DNA of 64,000 bases from Psychrobacter aestuarii (GCF_904846035.1 NZ_CAJGYT010000001.1:2666001-2730000); one strand, 5' to 3'; counted from the stretch's first letter, positions 28,083 to 37,140 are shown. Notes: a model not told the origin generated them from the letters alone. Program-made: numbers and translations.

Positions 28083-28532
28083 ATGAACACAAATAATGAC
28101 GCCTTGTTTAACGACTTTACCCACGCGCAAAATAATGTGTATCCTTCAGTAGTAACCGAGCTGACCCAAGGTCGCAAGCGCACGCATTGGATGTGGTTTA
28201 TTTTTCCGCAGATAGCAGGTCTGGGTCACAGCAGGATGGCGCAGCGCTTTGCGCTGGCAAGTGTGGCGCAGGCAACGGCTTACTTACAACACACAGTGCT
28301 TGGCGCACGATTGATAGAATGCGCCGAGCTGCTGCAATTGCACCCGAACAGAAGCTCTTTAGAGATTTTTGGCACACCCGACAATCTAAAGCTGCATTCC
28401 TCATTGACCTTGTTTGCGCTCGCGGCGGGCAAGGACAGTATTTTTGCCGCGCTTTTGCAGCAGTTCTTTGCTGGCGACTATGATGCCAATACACTGCGCA
28501 TCATTCAGCAAGGTCAACAAAGTCAGCAATGA
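28083..28532 (+). CDS. DUF1810 family protein
   Basis: 149 residues from ATG 28083 with the DUF1810 pattern: an N-terminal AQ..VYP..VTELTQG segment, then the signature KRTHWMWFIFPQIAGLG and, later, EIFGTPDNLKLHSSLTLF. The function of the family is not established. It stands alone between the two-component pair and ppiC; the ppiC promoter begins at its stop codon. Confidence 0.85.
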   Translation: MNTNNDALFNDFTHAQNNVYPSVVTELTQGRKRTHWMWFIFPQIAGLGHSRMAQRFALASVAQATAYLQHTVLGARLIECAELLQLHPNRSSLEIFGTPDNLKLHSSLTLFALAAGKDSIFAALLQQFFAGDYDANTLRIIQQGQQSQQ

Positions 28533-28560
28533 AAGCAAGCCCTCAAAGTAATGTTATAAT
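28532..28560 (+). promoter_or_regulatory. Predicted promoter of ppiC
   Basis: A consensus TATAAT (28555-28560) preceded by TG-N forms an extended -10. The -35 region is weak. It sits directly after the upstream stop, 49 bases before ppiC. Confidence 0.65.
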
Positions 28561-28609
28561 GCGCCAATCATTGATACTTTAAAATTAATACTTTAAAAAG
28601 GGTTTAGCT

Positions 28610-28888
28610 ATGGCTCGTACCGCAAGCGCACTGCATATTTTGGTCAAAGATAAAGCACTGGCTGAAAGTTTGATTGCTCAGCTTAACAACGGCGCGCATT
28701 TTGACGTGCTCGCTAAAAAGCACTCAACCTGTCCATCAGGCAAAAAGGGCGGCAACTTGGGCGAGTTTACCAAAGGGCAGATGGTACCTGCATTTGATAA
28801 GGTGTGTTTTACAGGTGAGCTGTTCACCCCGCATTTGGTCAAAACCAAATTTGGCTGGCATGTGGTCAAAGTGCTGTATAGAACTTAA
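28610..28888 (+). CDS. ppiC: Parvulin-type peptidyl-prolyl cis-trans isomerase PpiC
   Basis: A 92-residue single-domain cytoplasmic parvulin. It starts with [11 protein letters not shown] and has the family segments [32 protein letters not shown] and [13 protein letters not shown]. Size and sequence match E. coli PpiC (93 residues). AAAGGG lies nine bases before the start. Monocistronic between its own promoter and terminator. Confidence 0.93.
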   Translation: MARTASALHILVKDKALAESLIAQLNNGAHFDVLAKKHSTCPSGKKGGNLGEFTKGQMVPAFDKVCFTGELFTPHLVKTKFGWHVVKVLYRT

Positions 28889-28910
28889 ATTTAAAATATA
28901 AGCGATAATA

Positions 28911-28944
28911 AAAAGCCAGATAGCATTAGCGGTCTGGCTTTTTT
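28911..28944 (+). terminator. Terminator of ppiC
   Basis: AAAAGCCAGA/TCTGGCTTTT, a perfect 10-bp stem with a 12-base loop and a T run. Confidence 0.9.
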
Positions 28945-28953
28945 GTGGTATTA

Positions 28954-29123
28954 GGGCGTGTCTTCAATTCAAACGTCTATGACTAAATGGGCTAAAAATG
29001 GCTAAATCTTCGGCAAACGGTGTCAAATAGCTGGTTAATATCTCAATATTATCTGCACTATTTTCCTTGTTTGCCTTTAATTTATCTCATTTTTATCACC
29101 ATTTTTAAAATGAAGACATGCCC
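28954..29123. mobile_element. MITE-like element, 170 bp, TA-flanked
   Basis: Terminal inverted repeats GGGCGTGTCTTCA (28954-28966) and TGAAGACATGCCC (29111-29123) differ at one position. Both ends are bordered by TA, which fits a TA target duplication. The interior is non-coding and A+T-rich, with a nested pair GGCAAAC ... GTTTGCC. No transposase is present, so it would need one in trans. No second copy was seen in this window. Confidence 0.6.
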
Positions 29124-29156
29124 TAAAAACGTATCGTAATAATAATGGTGACATGA

Positions 29157-30020
29157 ATGATCAGAGAGCTAAAAACCTTTGTCGCGGTCTGCGAATTAGA
29201 CAGCTTTGCCGCCGCTGCTCGGCACATCAACCTGACGCAATCAGCAGTCAGCGCGCAGATTAAAACGCTAGAAGACAATCTGGGCGTGCCATTGTTTACG
29301 CGCTCTGCTAGAGCGATTACGCTAAATCCGCAAGGCACGCGTATTTTGCCGATTGCCAAAGAAATCCTAGCGCTGTATGCCACCATGCAGCTGCCGTCAG
29401 ACACCGATATTGCCAGCTACTATGGACAGCTGAGGATTGGCGCGATTAACTCCGTACAAGTGGGCATCTTGCCCGAAGCGCTCAAGGCAATTACGCTCCT
29501 TGCACCCTTGATGCAGACAGAGATTGTCCCTGGACGCGCGGTCGAGCTGTTCGAAAAGCTGGAAGTCGGCGAGATAGATGCGGCGATTACCATACAGCCG
29601 TCTTTTGCCTTGCCCAAAGACATTGTCACCCAGTCGGTTATGACCGAGCCGTATGTACTGATCAGCCCCAAAAAATGGCCATTTCATAGTGTCAAACAAA
29701 CGCTTGAGCAGCACCCATTTATTCATTACAGCTTACAGTCCTCAGCAGGGGCAAAGCTCAGCAAGTTCTTTAAGCAGCAAGACATCAAGGTCAATACCAT
29801 CATGGAGATTAACGATTTGGACGCCATCGTTAGGATGGTCGAGTCGGGTCTTGGCGTGGCGTTGATACCCTATGCGGGGCTGTGGATTCGTAGCGCCGCG
29901 CCTGTGCAAGTGCATTACTTGGGCGATAACAGCTTGGTGCGCGAAGTCGTACTGGCGTATCGCTATGCCGATCGTCAGCAGCCGCAAATCACAGCGTTAA
30001 AGCAAGTGCTGGGATTGTAA
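29157..30020 (+). CDS. LysR-family transcriptional regulator
   Basis: 287 residues. The N-terminal winged helix is typical: FVAVCELDSFAAAARHINLT, QSAVSAQIKTLEDNLGVPLF, TRSARAITLNPQG. A periplasmic-binding-like effector domain follows (LRIGAINSVQVGILPEAL). The target is unknown. The gene downstream, aspA, is on the same strand behind a terminator, so regulation of aspA is only a guess. The MITE-like element ends 33 bases before the start and may have displaced the original promoter. Confidence 0.9.
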   Translation: MIRELKTFVAVCELDSFAAAARHINLTQSAVSAQIKTLEDNLGVPLFTRSARAITLNPQGTRILPIAKEILALYATMQLPSDTDIASYYGQLRIGAINSVQVGILPEALKAITLLAPLMQTEIVPGRAVELFEKLEVGEIDAAITIQPSFALPKDIVTQSVMTEPYVLISPKKWPFHSVKQTLEQHPFIHYSLQSSAGAKLSKFFKQQDIKVNTIMEINDLDAIVRMVESGLGVALIPYAGLWIRSAAPVQVHYLGDNSLVREVVLAYRYADRQQPQITALKQVLGL

Positions 30021-30093
30021 GCGTTTTGCAAGATAACTGTCCAAAAATATGTCGTCCTAATAGCACAACCATATCTATAATAAAACGTATTGA

Positions 30094-30136
30094 GCGCAAA
30101 TATTTTTGTCTCTGAGAGACGAATATTTGCGTTTTT
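30094..30136 (+). terminator. Terminator of the LysR gene
   Basis: CGCAAATATT ... GTCTC-TGA-GAGAC ... AATATTTGCG followed by TTTTT: a long two-part stem 75 bases after the stop. Confidence 0.85.
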
Positions 30137-30275
30137 CTCATGCTTGCTTCTCGGTTACGATGGCTTTGTTTTTCAGTCATACCAAGATTGATGTCGTTAA
30201 TGACGTAAATGTTAAACCCATCAATTTTGCGCACGGACTGATACCACTGACCTTATTTGTAAAAGACTGAGAATT

Positions 30276-31700
30276 ATGACAAACATCGACACCCTCATCA
30301 GCGACAACACCCAAACGCGTATCGAAAAAGATTTGCTCGGCGAACAAGCCGTGCCTGCATCGGCATTGTATGGTATCCAGACCCAGCGCGCCTATCAAAA
30401 CTTTGACATCACAGGCACGCCAATCAGTGAGTTTCCTGACTTGATTAAAGCGCTTGCGATGGTAAAAGCCGCCGCTGCCAAAGCCAACTATCAGCATGGC
30501 TTACTGACTGATGACAAGCTCAGCGCCATCACCGAAGCGTGCGCGGATTTGATTAACGGCGAGCATCATGAGCAGTTTATTGTTGACCTTATCCAAGGCG
30601 GGGCGGGCACGTCGACCAATATGAATGCCAATGAAGTCATCGCCAATATGGGTCTAAAAAAGATGGGCTTTGAGTACGGTCAATACAGCCACTTGCACCC
30701 CAATAACGATGTCAACCGCTCGCAATCGACCAATGATGTGTATCCAAGCGCGGCGCGTCTGGCGATTGTGTTTGCGGCAGCGCCATTAAAAACAGCCATT
30801 AATAATCTGCAACACAGCCTAGCGGCAAAAGGTGAAGAATTTAGCGGTATCTTAAAGATGGGTCGTACCCAATTACAAGATGCGGTACCCATGACGCTCG
30901 GTCAAGAGTTTCACGCATTTGCCAATGACCTCAGCAGCGAGACGGCAAGTATCGAACAGGCGTGCTTGCAACTGTGCGAATTAAATTTAGGCGGCACGGC
31001 AATCGGTACAGGCATCAACGCGCCAAAAGGCTATGCGAGCATGGCGATTGAAGAATTGGCGGCTATCAGCGGTTTGCCCGTGACGCTCGCTGATGATTTG
31101 ATTGCCGCAAGCGCAGACATGGGTGCGTTTGTGACTTTCTCAGGTGCGCTCAAGCGTCTGTCTATTAAGCTGTCGAAAATCAGCAATGACTTGCGTTTGC
31201 TCTCAAGTGGACCACGTACAGGCTTGGGTGAGATTAACTTGCCTGCAAGACAGCCTGGTTCGTCTATCATGCCGGGTAAAGTCAACCCTGTGATTCCTGA
31301 AGCCATGAGCCAAACGGCGTATCAAGTGATGGGGACAGATACCACCATCACTATGGCAGCAGAAGCCGCACAGCTCCAGCTCAACGCAATGGAGCCATTG
31401 ATTGTTTACAACTTATTAAACAATGCGCGCCTACTAGAAAAATCAATCCGTATGCTCGATGAATTATGTATTAAAGGCATCACCGCTAATGAAGCGCGCT
31501 GCGAGCAGCATGTCCAAAACAGCATCGGTATCGTAACCGCCCTTGTGCCGCATATCGGCTACGAAAATGCCAGCCGTATTGCAGGTAATGCCTTACTAAG
31601 TGGTTCAGGCGTGGCGGAACTGGTCAAACAAGAAAAGCTACTCAGTGATGAAGAGCTGGCAGCAATCTTATCACCTGATACGATGGTCAGCAGCATCTAG
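30276..31700 (+). CDS. aspA: Aspartate ammonia-lyase
   Basis: Converts L-aspartate to fumarate and ammonia. 474 residues of the fumarase/aspartase superfamily. Aspartase rather than fumarase is indicated by QGGAGTSTNMNANEVIAN, HPNNDVNRSQSTNDVYPS, and the C-terminal VTALVPHIGYENASRIA with LSPDTM. The flexible-loop signature is GSSIMPGKVNPV at about residue 328. FumC-type differences (for example TSSNMN) are absent. Single gene between terminators. Confidence 0.88.
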   Translation: MTNIDTLISDNTQTRIEKDLLGEQAVPASALYGIQTQRAYQNFDITGTPISEFPDLIKALAMVKAAAAKANYQHGLLTDDKLSAITEACADLINGEHHEQFIVDLIQGGAGTSTNMNANEVIANMGLKKMGFEYGQYSHLHPNNDVNRSQSTNDVYPSAARLAIVFAAAPLKTAINNLQHSLAAKGEEFSGILKMGRTQLQDAVPMTLGQEFHAFANDLSSETASIEQACLQLCELNLGGTAIGTGINAPKGYASMAIEELAAISGLPVTLADDLIAASADMGAFVTFSGALKRLSIKLSKISNDLRLLSSGPRTGLGEINLPARQPGSSIMPGKVNPVIPEAMSQTAYQVMGTDTTITMAAEAAQLQLNAMEPLIVYNLLNNARLLEKSIRMLDELCIKGITANEARCEQHVQNSIGIVTALVPHIGYENASRIAGNALLSGSGVAELVKQEKLLSDEELAAILSPDTMVSSI

Positions 31701-31763
31701 ATGTGCTGCGTGTTAAAACGCAACGTCGTTTAAAGTAGCGTATCTGTTTCGTTACTCAATCAG

Positions 31764-31812
31764 AGCCAAAACATATCAGTACCTAAAGTTACTGGTGTGT
31801 CTTGGCTTTTTT
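31764..31812 (+). terminator. Terminator of aspA
   Basis: AGCCAA ... TTGGCT long stem with inner CAGTA/TACTG pairing and several G-T pairs, then a T run. The remaining sequence to 32017 shows no gene. Confidence 0.75.
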
Positions 31813-32017
31813 GTTTATACATATCTAAGCTTTGTCGTTTAAAAGAAGTAAAAAGTATCAAAATAGGGATACAAAGCATCTGTCAACTTATGTTATAACT
31901 TATTTTTATGATGCGCATTCCAAAAATATTGCTATAGAGCGATAAAAGAGCAATTGCCATTCATAAATAGATGACTAAGCGCATCATAATCCACAATAAC
32001 AGACAAGGAACGACAAA

Positions 32018-33691
32018 ATGACGCAGCAATACACGATTGCAGATTATTTGTTTGAGCGTATTCACGAGGCAGGAGCGACCGATATCTTTGGTGTGCCTGG
32101 GGATTTTAATCTGCCGTTTTTGGACAATATCATTGCCGCCAAAGATTTGCGCTGGGTGGGTAACACCAATGAGCTAAACGCAGGCTACGCCGCCGATGGC
32201 TATGCGCGTGAGCGTGGGTTTGCCGCGATGGTCACGACCTTTGGGGTGGGGGAGCTGTCCGCTATCAATGCTACGGCAGGGTCATTCGCCGAATACGCGC
32301 CCGTACTGCATGTGGTGGGCGCGCCGTCCATGGCGCAGCAAAATGCTAAGCGGCGTATTCACCATACGCTCGGCGATGGGGTGTTTAACCATTTTATTAA
32401 AATGGTCGAGCCTGTCACCGTGGCGCGCGCACAAATCACGCCTGAAAATGCGGCATCCGAGATTGACCGCGTGATTCGCATGGTACTCAAAAAACACCGC
32501 CCAGGCTACCTGATGCTATCGCCCGATGTGGCGCGCCAGCCTATCTATCCGCCGACTACCAAGCTGATAGACAGCGAAGAGGACATCACCAGTCAGGCGG
32601 CACTCAAAGACTTTAGGCAAGCGCTGATAGCGTTTTTACCCAACAAAACCACCACATTGATGGCGGATTTGATGGTGCATCGTTTGGGATTACAAAACGA
32701 ACTAAAAGCCTTGATTGCGGATACAAACATTCCTTATACCACATTGTCATGGGGCAAGACCTTGCTCGATGAGCACAGCGAGCGCTGGGCGGGCACGTAT
32801 GCGGGCGTGGCATCGCGTCCTGTAGTCAAAGATGCGGTCGAAAACTGCGAATGTTTGATTAAAATTGGGGTTAATTATACCGATACCACCACGGCAGGTT
32901 TTAGCCAAGATATTGATGATGATGTGGTTGTCGATTTGCATTACGAGCGCGCCTCGGTAAGCGGCAAAACCTTTGCACCGATTGCGCTAAAAGACGCTTT
33001 GCAAACCTTGCACGAGGTCATGACCTCAGGCATCACCATCACGCCAAAGCCATTTTGTGAGCCGATGCAAACGCACCAGCAGCAAGGCGCGGATGATGAG
33101 GCTATCAGGCAAGACGACTTATGGCATATCGTCGCTGATCAGTTGGCGGATAATAACTTAGTCTTTGCTGATCAAGGGACGGCATACTTTGGCATCAGTG
33201 ACGTGCGCTTGCCAGAAGGCGTTACCTGTTATGGGCAGCCCATGTGGGGGTCTATCGGTTATACCTTGCCTGCCAGTCTCGGTGCGGCAATAGCATCCCC
33301 GCACAAGCGCAGCGTGGTACTGATTGGCGATGGCTCGGCGCTACTGACCATACAAGAGATGGCGACCATTATCAATCAGCGCATCAACCCTGTCATCGTA
33401 CTGGTCAATAATGATGGCTACACGGTAGAGCGTGCGATTCATGGCGAAAATCAGCCCTACAATGACATTCCAGCATGTCAGTGGTCACTGATGCCGCAAG
33501 CCTTTGGCGGTACTGATGATACGGTACTGGTGCTCAAGGCAAGCACGGCGGGCGAGCTAAAATCTGCCTTTGAGCAGGCGGCTAAGGCGACGGATAAGCT
33601 CGTAATGCTGGAGGTCATGACGGACAAATACGACATCCCGCCGCTGCTGGCTGACATTACTGAAGCGTTAAAGCCGAAGTCGGATTCGTAA
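32018..33691 (+). CDS. TPP-dependent 2-keto-acid decarboxylase (indolepyruvate/pyruvate decarboxylase family)
   Basis: Non-oxidative decarboxylase of 557 residues. The N-terminal domain has FGVPGDFNLPFLD and the catalytic Glu52 in NTNELNAGYAADGYAR. The His pair diagnostic of pyruvate/indolepyruvate/phenylpyruvate decarboxylases is RRIHHTLGDG (about residue 112). The TPP/Mg motif starts at GDGSALLTIQE (about 437) and ends VNNDGYTVE. Which keto acid is used cannot be read from sequence. AAGGA lies upstream of the ATG. It stands alone between terminators. Confidence 0.9.
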   Translation: MTQQYTIADYLFERIHEAGATDIFGVPGDFNLPFLDNIIAAKDLRWVGNTNELNAGYAADGYARERGFAAMVTTFGVGELSAINATAGSFAEYAPVLHVVGAPSMAQQNAKRRIHHTLGDGVFNHFIKMVEPVTVARAQITPENAASEIDRVIRMVLKKHRPGYLMLSPDVARQPIYPPTTKLIDSEEDITSQAALKDFRQALIAFLPNKTTTLMADLMVHRLGLQNELKALIADTNIPYTTLSWGKTLLDEHSERWAGTYAGVASRPVVKDAVENCECLIKIGVNYTDTTTAGFSQDIDDDVVVDLHYERASVSGKTFAPIALKDALQTLHEVMTSGITITPKPFCEPMQTHQQQGADDEAIRQDDLWHIVADQLADNNLVFADQGTAYFGISDVRLPEGVTCYGQPMWGSIGYTLPASLGAAIASPHKRSVVLIGDGSALLTIQEMATIINQRINPVIVLVNNDGYTVERAIHGENQPYNDIPACQWSLMPQAFGGTDDTVLVLKASTAGELKSAFEQAAKATDKLVMLEVMTDKYDIPPLLADITEALKPKSDS

Positions 33692-33713
33692 AAAAGTACA
33701 TTGCAATTCATTG

Positions 33714-33754
33714 AAAACACCTCATGACTTAATCACAAGTTGCGAGGTGTTTTT
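33714..33754 (+). terminator. Terminator of the keto-acid decarboxylase gene
   Basis: AAAACACCTC/GAGGTGTTTT stem with a loop of about 20 bases and a T run, 23 bases after the stop. Confidence 0.8.
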
Positions 33755-33789
33755 GGTGTTTGGGGTAGAGCAAGAGGTTAGCTTTAAAG

Positions 33790-34049
33790 GCTTGGCAGAG
33801 TATATTGAAATTGATGTTGCCATTATTTACTGACAAGCTAGAGCTTATGCATTCGTATAGGTCAATATCAGCACTAAAGCCCATGTTATTTTGTTTGCTA
33901 TTATAAGTGACGTGTCTTGTAATGATTCGATATTGACGTCACCACCGATAGTTCCTTGGGCGCGATTGGTGTTGATAATGCCGCCTTTTAGGTTTAGATC
34001 GTTGCCGACGTATAGGGTAGTCATGCCACCACGTTTATTTGGTTGTTGG
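33790..34049 (-). pseudogene. Frameshifted fragment of a CdiA/FhaB-type filamentous haemagglutinin
   Basis: On the minus strand one frame gives TTLYVGNDLNLKGGIINTNR and then QGTIGGDVNIESLQDTS. A one-base shift continues it as TYNSKQNNMGFSADIDL and SLSVNNGNIN. This string, with its GGDVNIESLQDT.YNSKQ pattern, is typical of the haemagglutinin-repeat part of two-partner-secreted adhesins and contact-dependent inhibition proteins. Only about 80 residues remain, with no start and no flanking transporter gene. I read it as the relic of a deleted large gene. The ends are approximate. Confidence 0.6.
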
Positions 34050-34063
34050 AGTAGAAAAATGAA

Positions 34064-34095
34064 AGAGCTACGAATCTTGAAGAATCGTAGCTTTT
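34064..34095. terminator. Hairpin with terminator character
   Basis: AGCTACGA/TCGTAGCT with an inner TCTT/AAGA pairing, followed by TTTT on the plus strand and A-rich on the other side. No plus-strand gene ends here, so it may serve the minus-strand gene that stops at 34148 or be left from the decayed adhesin locus. Confidence 0.5.
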
Positions 34096-34147
34096 AGTTT
34101 GAATAAAAACGTCGGTTTTATTAAAAAAATAAGCTTTTATTTAATGA

Positions 34148-34642
34148 TTACTCAACCAAGTGATAAAAATCATTCTTTAGAGTTTCTTTAAAATCCCAAC
34201 ATGGAGATGATGTACTATATCTTATTATTATAGAAATATAAATTTCATCTTCTGTAGCTTTCAACTCGTACTTATCTTTACAGAAAAAGTATAATCTCTC
34301 CTTTTGAGATTCTTTTCTATATTGTATCCAACCATTCTCCACAATTTTATTTATATCATCATCGGTTATACCATTATTATTTTTAAATGTCATTCCGTAA
34401 CGTAGCGAGCTACTACTTCTGCTTGTTCGACCTTCGGATATCAGTTCGCCTACAAATATTTTCTTTAAAGGTGGTGCAAGCTGTTCTTTAGCAAAAACCT
34501 CGCTTTTCTTAACGTCTTCCGAATAATCTTCTGGCTTTTCTAATTCCTCTTTAATCATCATAGCCATGATAAAAACAAATAATCCAAAGAAAAATATATT
34601 AAATGTTCGCTGACTAAAAAAACCTTTAGAATCTTCACTCAT
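34148..34642 (-). CDS. Membrane-anchored hypothetical protein
   Basis: 164 residues from ATG 34642, which has AGGTGG at a good distance. One N-terminal membrane helix (FNIFFFGLFVFIMAMMI) is followed by a soluble, charged domain of about 125 residues with no motif I recognise. Base composition is clearly more A+T-rich than the flanking core genes. It lies between an adhesin relic and tRNA-Gly, so it is probably acquired. An orphan immunity protein of the lost adhesin is conceivable but unproven. Confidence 0.7.
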   Translation of the reverse strand: MSEDSKGFFSQRTFNIFFFGLFVFIMAMMIKEELEKPEDYSEDVKKSEVFAKEQLAPPLKKIFVGELISEGRTSRSSSSLRYGMTFKNNNGITDDDINKIVENGWIQYRKESQKERLYFFCKDKYELKATEDEIYISIIIRYSTSSPCWDFKETLKNDFYHLVE

Positions 34643-34702
34643 ATTTACCACCTACTGACGGTAATGACTTATCATTAAAACCGCGACAGACCCAAAAAAC
34701 AA

Positions 34703-34738
34703 ACAAAAAAAAGCCTCACTATGAAGTGAGGCTTTTTT
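34703..34738 (-). terminator. Terminator downstream of tRNA-Gly
   Basis: AAGCCTCACT-ATGA-AGTGAGGCTT with poly-T on both strands. On the minus strand it lies 7 bases beyond the tRNA 3' end. Confidence 0.9.
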
Positions 34739-34744
34739 AGAATT

Positions 34745-34819
34745 TGGAGCGGGATAAGAGATTCGAACTCTCGACCCCAACCTTGGCAAGGTTGTGCTCT
34801 ACCACTGAGCTAATCCCGC
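34745..34819 (-). tRNA. tRNA-Gly (GCC)
   Basis: Complete cloverleaf on the minus strand: acceptor stem GCGGGAT/ATCCCGC, D arm AGCTCAGTGGTAGAGC, anticodon stem CAACC/GGTTG around TTGCCAA (anticodon GCC), T arm with GTTCGAATC, discriminator T and an encoded CCA. 75 bases. Confidence 0.97.
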
Positions 34820-34970
34820 TTGATGTACCAGCCAATCTTTGTTTCTGTTGTCAGCTGATGAGGGCGTATTATACGCGGTTTGATTTTACTGTCAACCCTG
34901 CAATGCAAAAAACTTTAAAAAATTTGCACTGCGTCAGTTTTCCCTCTTTTTAGCGGTAGGGACAGCTGTT

Positions 34971-35498
34971 TTAACGGTTGGTTTCATTCATTGGCATATT
35001 TGCTTTAGCGTTTTTATCATGATGGCGCATAGCGTGCATGCCTTTTTTAGGACGTTCTTTACGCATTTCGGCAAGCTTATCGCGCTGCTCTTTGGTCAAT
35101 ACTTGAGCGATGGCGTGCTCGGTCTGTACGCGTTTGACAAAACGTGCTTTGGCTTGTGCGGCTTCTGCATCTGCCAGCTGGTTGAGCTGAGCGGTGTTTA
35201 AGGTTTTGTTATTGACGAGCGCTTGTACTTGTTCGCGTTTTTGTTGCCACTCGTTCATACGTGCGCCGCGCTCACCTTTATCGCCGCGATTTTGCTGGTA
35301 GATGGCTTTGATTTGCGCTTTTTGTGCGTCGGTGAGATTCAGTTTTGCCATATCGCCGCGCATACCCATAGCATCTTTATGGGCAGCCATAGGCGTGGCG
35401 GGCGCTGTGGTATCGGTAGCTGCGCCGACATTGGTACAGGCGGTGATGGTAAGGGCGCTCGATAGGGCGAGGGCTGAGGCGGTGAGTAGTTTTTTCAT
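34971..35498 (-). CDS. Spy/CpxP-like periplasmic protein (LTXXQ family)
   Basis: 175 residues with a signal peptide (MKKLLTASALALSSALTITA) followed by Cys, so it may be a lipoprotein. Two LTxxQ-type segments are seen: LNLTDAQKAQIKAIYQ and VLTKEQRDKLAEM, between long helices rich in Gln, Lys and Glu. The His/Met-rich tail (KKGMHAMRHHDKNAK) could bind metal. Family members are periplasmic chaperones or envelope-stress sensors. AAGGAA lies five bases before the ATG. Single gene. Confidence 0.8.
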   Translation of the reverse strand: MKKLLTASALALSSALTITACTNVGAATDTTAPATPMAAHKDAMGMRGDMAKLNLTDAQKAQIKAIYQQNRGDKGERGARMNEWQQKREQVQALVNNKTLNTAQLNQLADAEAAQAKARFVKRVQTEHAIAQVLTKEQRDKLAEMRKERPKKGMHAMRHHDKNAKANMPMNETNR

Positions 35499-35929
35499 AG
35501 TAATTCCTTTGTCATGATAAGGGTGCGGTGACGCGTGGGTATGCAGGCACGATTATTGATTCTGCGTTATGAGTGCTATCATAGAGCAGTGAGCGGTTGC
35601 GAACATTTATAAAAGATTAAGAAAGGTAACGTTTGTGGCGGCTTGCATCATATTGAATGTAAAACGTAGGGGATAGCGTATCGGCAGATGGATGAGGCTT
35701 ATGTATTGATAGGCAACTCTATATCCGTGGGCTGTCAGTCGACGTGCGAGCAGGGCGATGCTTTCGCGGCGAGAGGTAATAAACCGTCTTGATAAGTACG
35801 TATAAATAAGCACTGATATTCGCGGTGCTTATTTTTTTTATTACTGCGCTATCTGATTTGTGGGTGCTGGCTTTAAGCGTTGGGCTCATGTTGACCGTGC
35901 CGACTAGGGCACTTTTTTTGTTGGTTGTT
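35499..35929. other. Intergenic region with an orphan plus-strand terminator
   Basis: About 430 bp. At 35804-35838 AAATAAGCAC/GTGCTTATTT with eight T forms a strong plus-strand terminator, yet no convincing plus-strand gene precedes it. A frame of 34 codons begins with an ATG near 35690 but shows no other support. The in-frame stretch from 35825 to the sotB start overlaps this hairpin and is not taken as coding. Confidence 0.5.
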
Positions 35930-37123
35930 ATGACAGATGATATTAAGACGGGTACTGATACCCGCAATGTACAGTATTTTCGCGTGTTTCTGATGGGCAT
36001 CAGCGCGTTTGTGGTCAATACCACAGAGTTTGTGCCTGTGGCGCTGCTCAGTGATATTGCGCGCGACTTTTCGATTACGACGGCGCAGACGGGCGGGATG
36101 CTGACGCTGTATGCGTGGATTGTGGCGGCGATGTCCTTGCCACTCATGCTATTGACAGGCAAGCTTGAGCGCAAGCGTTTGCTGCTGGGCTTGTTTGTGG
36201 TGTTTATTGCCAGTCATGTGCTCTCCGTATTTGCTTGGAGCTTTGAGGTGTTGCTGGTGAGCCGTGTGGGTATTGCCTTGGCGCACGCGATATTTTGGTC
36301 GATTACGGCGGCGATTGCACTGCGGGTCGCCCCTGATGGCAAAAAGGCCTTGGCGCTGAGCGTCCTTGCGACGGGCACTTCATTGGCGATGGTCTTAGGT
36401 GTGCCGTTAGGGCGGCTGGTTGGGCAATGGTTTGGCTGGCGCGCGACCTTTGGTGGTATCGGCGGCATTGCCTTTTTGGTGTTTATCTTGCAATTTAAGC
36501 TATTGCCGACCATGCCGAGTATGTTTGATGGCTCGGTCAAAAAAGTCCCTGAGCTGCTCAAAAATCCACTGCTCGTTTGCCTCTATCTGTTTTGTTTTGT
36601 GGTCTTTACCGCGCATTATGCCGCGTACTCGTATATCGAGCCGTTTATGCGCGAGATAGGGCAGATTAGTGAAAACTTTGCGACCTTTGTGCTATTGCTG
36701 TTCGGCGGCGCGGGTATTATTGGTAGTGTGCTCTTTAGCCGCTTTGGTGAGCGTTCCAACACGCGCCTGATGCTTGGCTCTATCGTACTGATGCTGGTGT
36801 CGATGCTGCTACTATTGCCTGTGATATCTTCGACATGGGGGCTGTCAGCGGTGACGCTCGTTTGGGGCACAGCGCTGATGTTATTGATGCTTTGTATTCA
36901 GGCCAAAGTCATTATGATTGATGTCGGCGCTCAAGACGTGGTGATGTCGATGTTTTCAGGCATTATCAATCTCGGTATCGGTACAGGCGCGCTGCTCGGC
37001 GGCTATGCGGTGACCCATATTGCGCTATCGAGCGTGGGCTTTGTCGGCGCGTCGGTCGCGGCAGTGGCGTTACTGCTTATGATATTTATGCTCAGTCGTT
37101 TTCGCTCACTGCGTTACAGCTGA
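35930..37123 (+). CDS. sotB: Sugar efflux transporter SotB (major facilitator superfamily)
   Basis: Inner-membrane exporter of the DHA1 family; E. coli SotB exports arabinose and IPTG. Start ATG 35930 gives 397 residues against 396 in E. coli. Diagnostic stretches are AFVVNTTEFVPVALLSDIA, RVGIALAHAIFWSITAAIAL, VLGVPLGRLVGQWFGWR and YSYIEPFMREIG. Twelve hydrophobic helices. Single gene; terminator directly after. Confidence 0.9.
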   Translation: MTDDIKTGTDTRNVQYFRVFLMGISAFVVNTTEFVPVALLSDIARDFSITTAQTGGMLTLYAWIVAAMSLPLMLLTGKLERKRLLLGLFVVFIASHVLSVFAWSFEVLLVSRVGIALAHAIFWSITAAIALRVAPDGKKALALSVLATGTSLAMVLGVPLGRLVGQWFGWRATFGGIGGIAFLVFILQFKLLPTMPSMFDGSVKKVPELLKNPLLVCLYLFCFVVFTAHYAAYSYIEPFMREIGQISENFATFVLLLFGGAGIIGSVLFSRFGERSNTRLMLGSIVLMLVSMLLLLPVISSTWGLSAVTLVWGTALMLLMLCIQAKVIMIDVGAQDVVMSMFSGIINLGIGTGALLGGYAVTHIALSSVGFVGASVAAVALLLMIFMLSRFRSLRYS

Positions 37124-37140
37124 TAATGTTGTTGATAATA

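Noticed and set aside
33891..34097. Plus-strand 68-codon frame downstream of the keto-acid decarboxylase gene
   Set aside because: The opposite strand reads as haemagglutinin-repeat sequence with a frameshift, which explains the region better.
34745..34819. tRNA-Gly as attachment site of an integrated island
   Set aside because: I looked for a second copy of the tRNA 3' end on either side and saw none, and there is no integrase nearby. Acquired DNA is present, but an att site is not shown.
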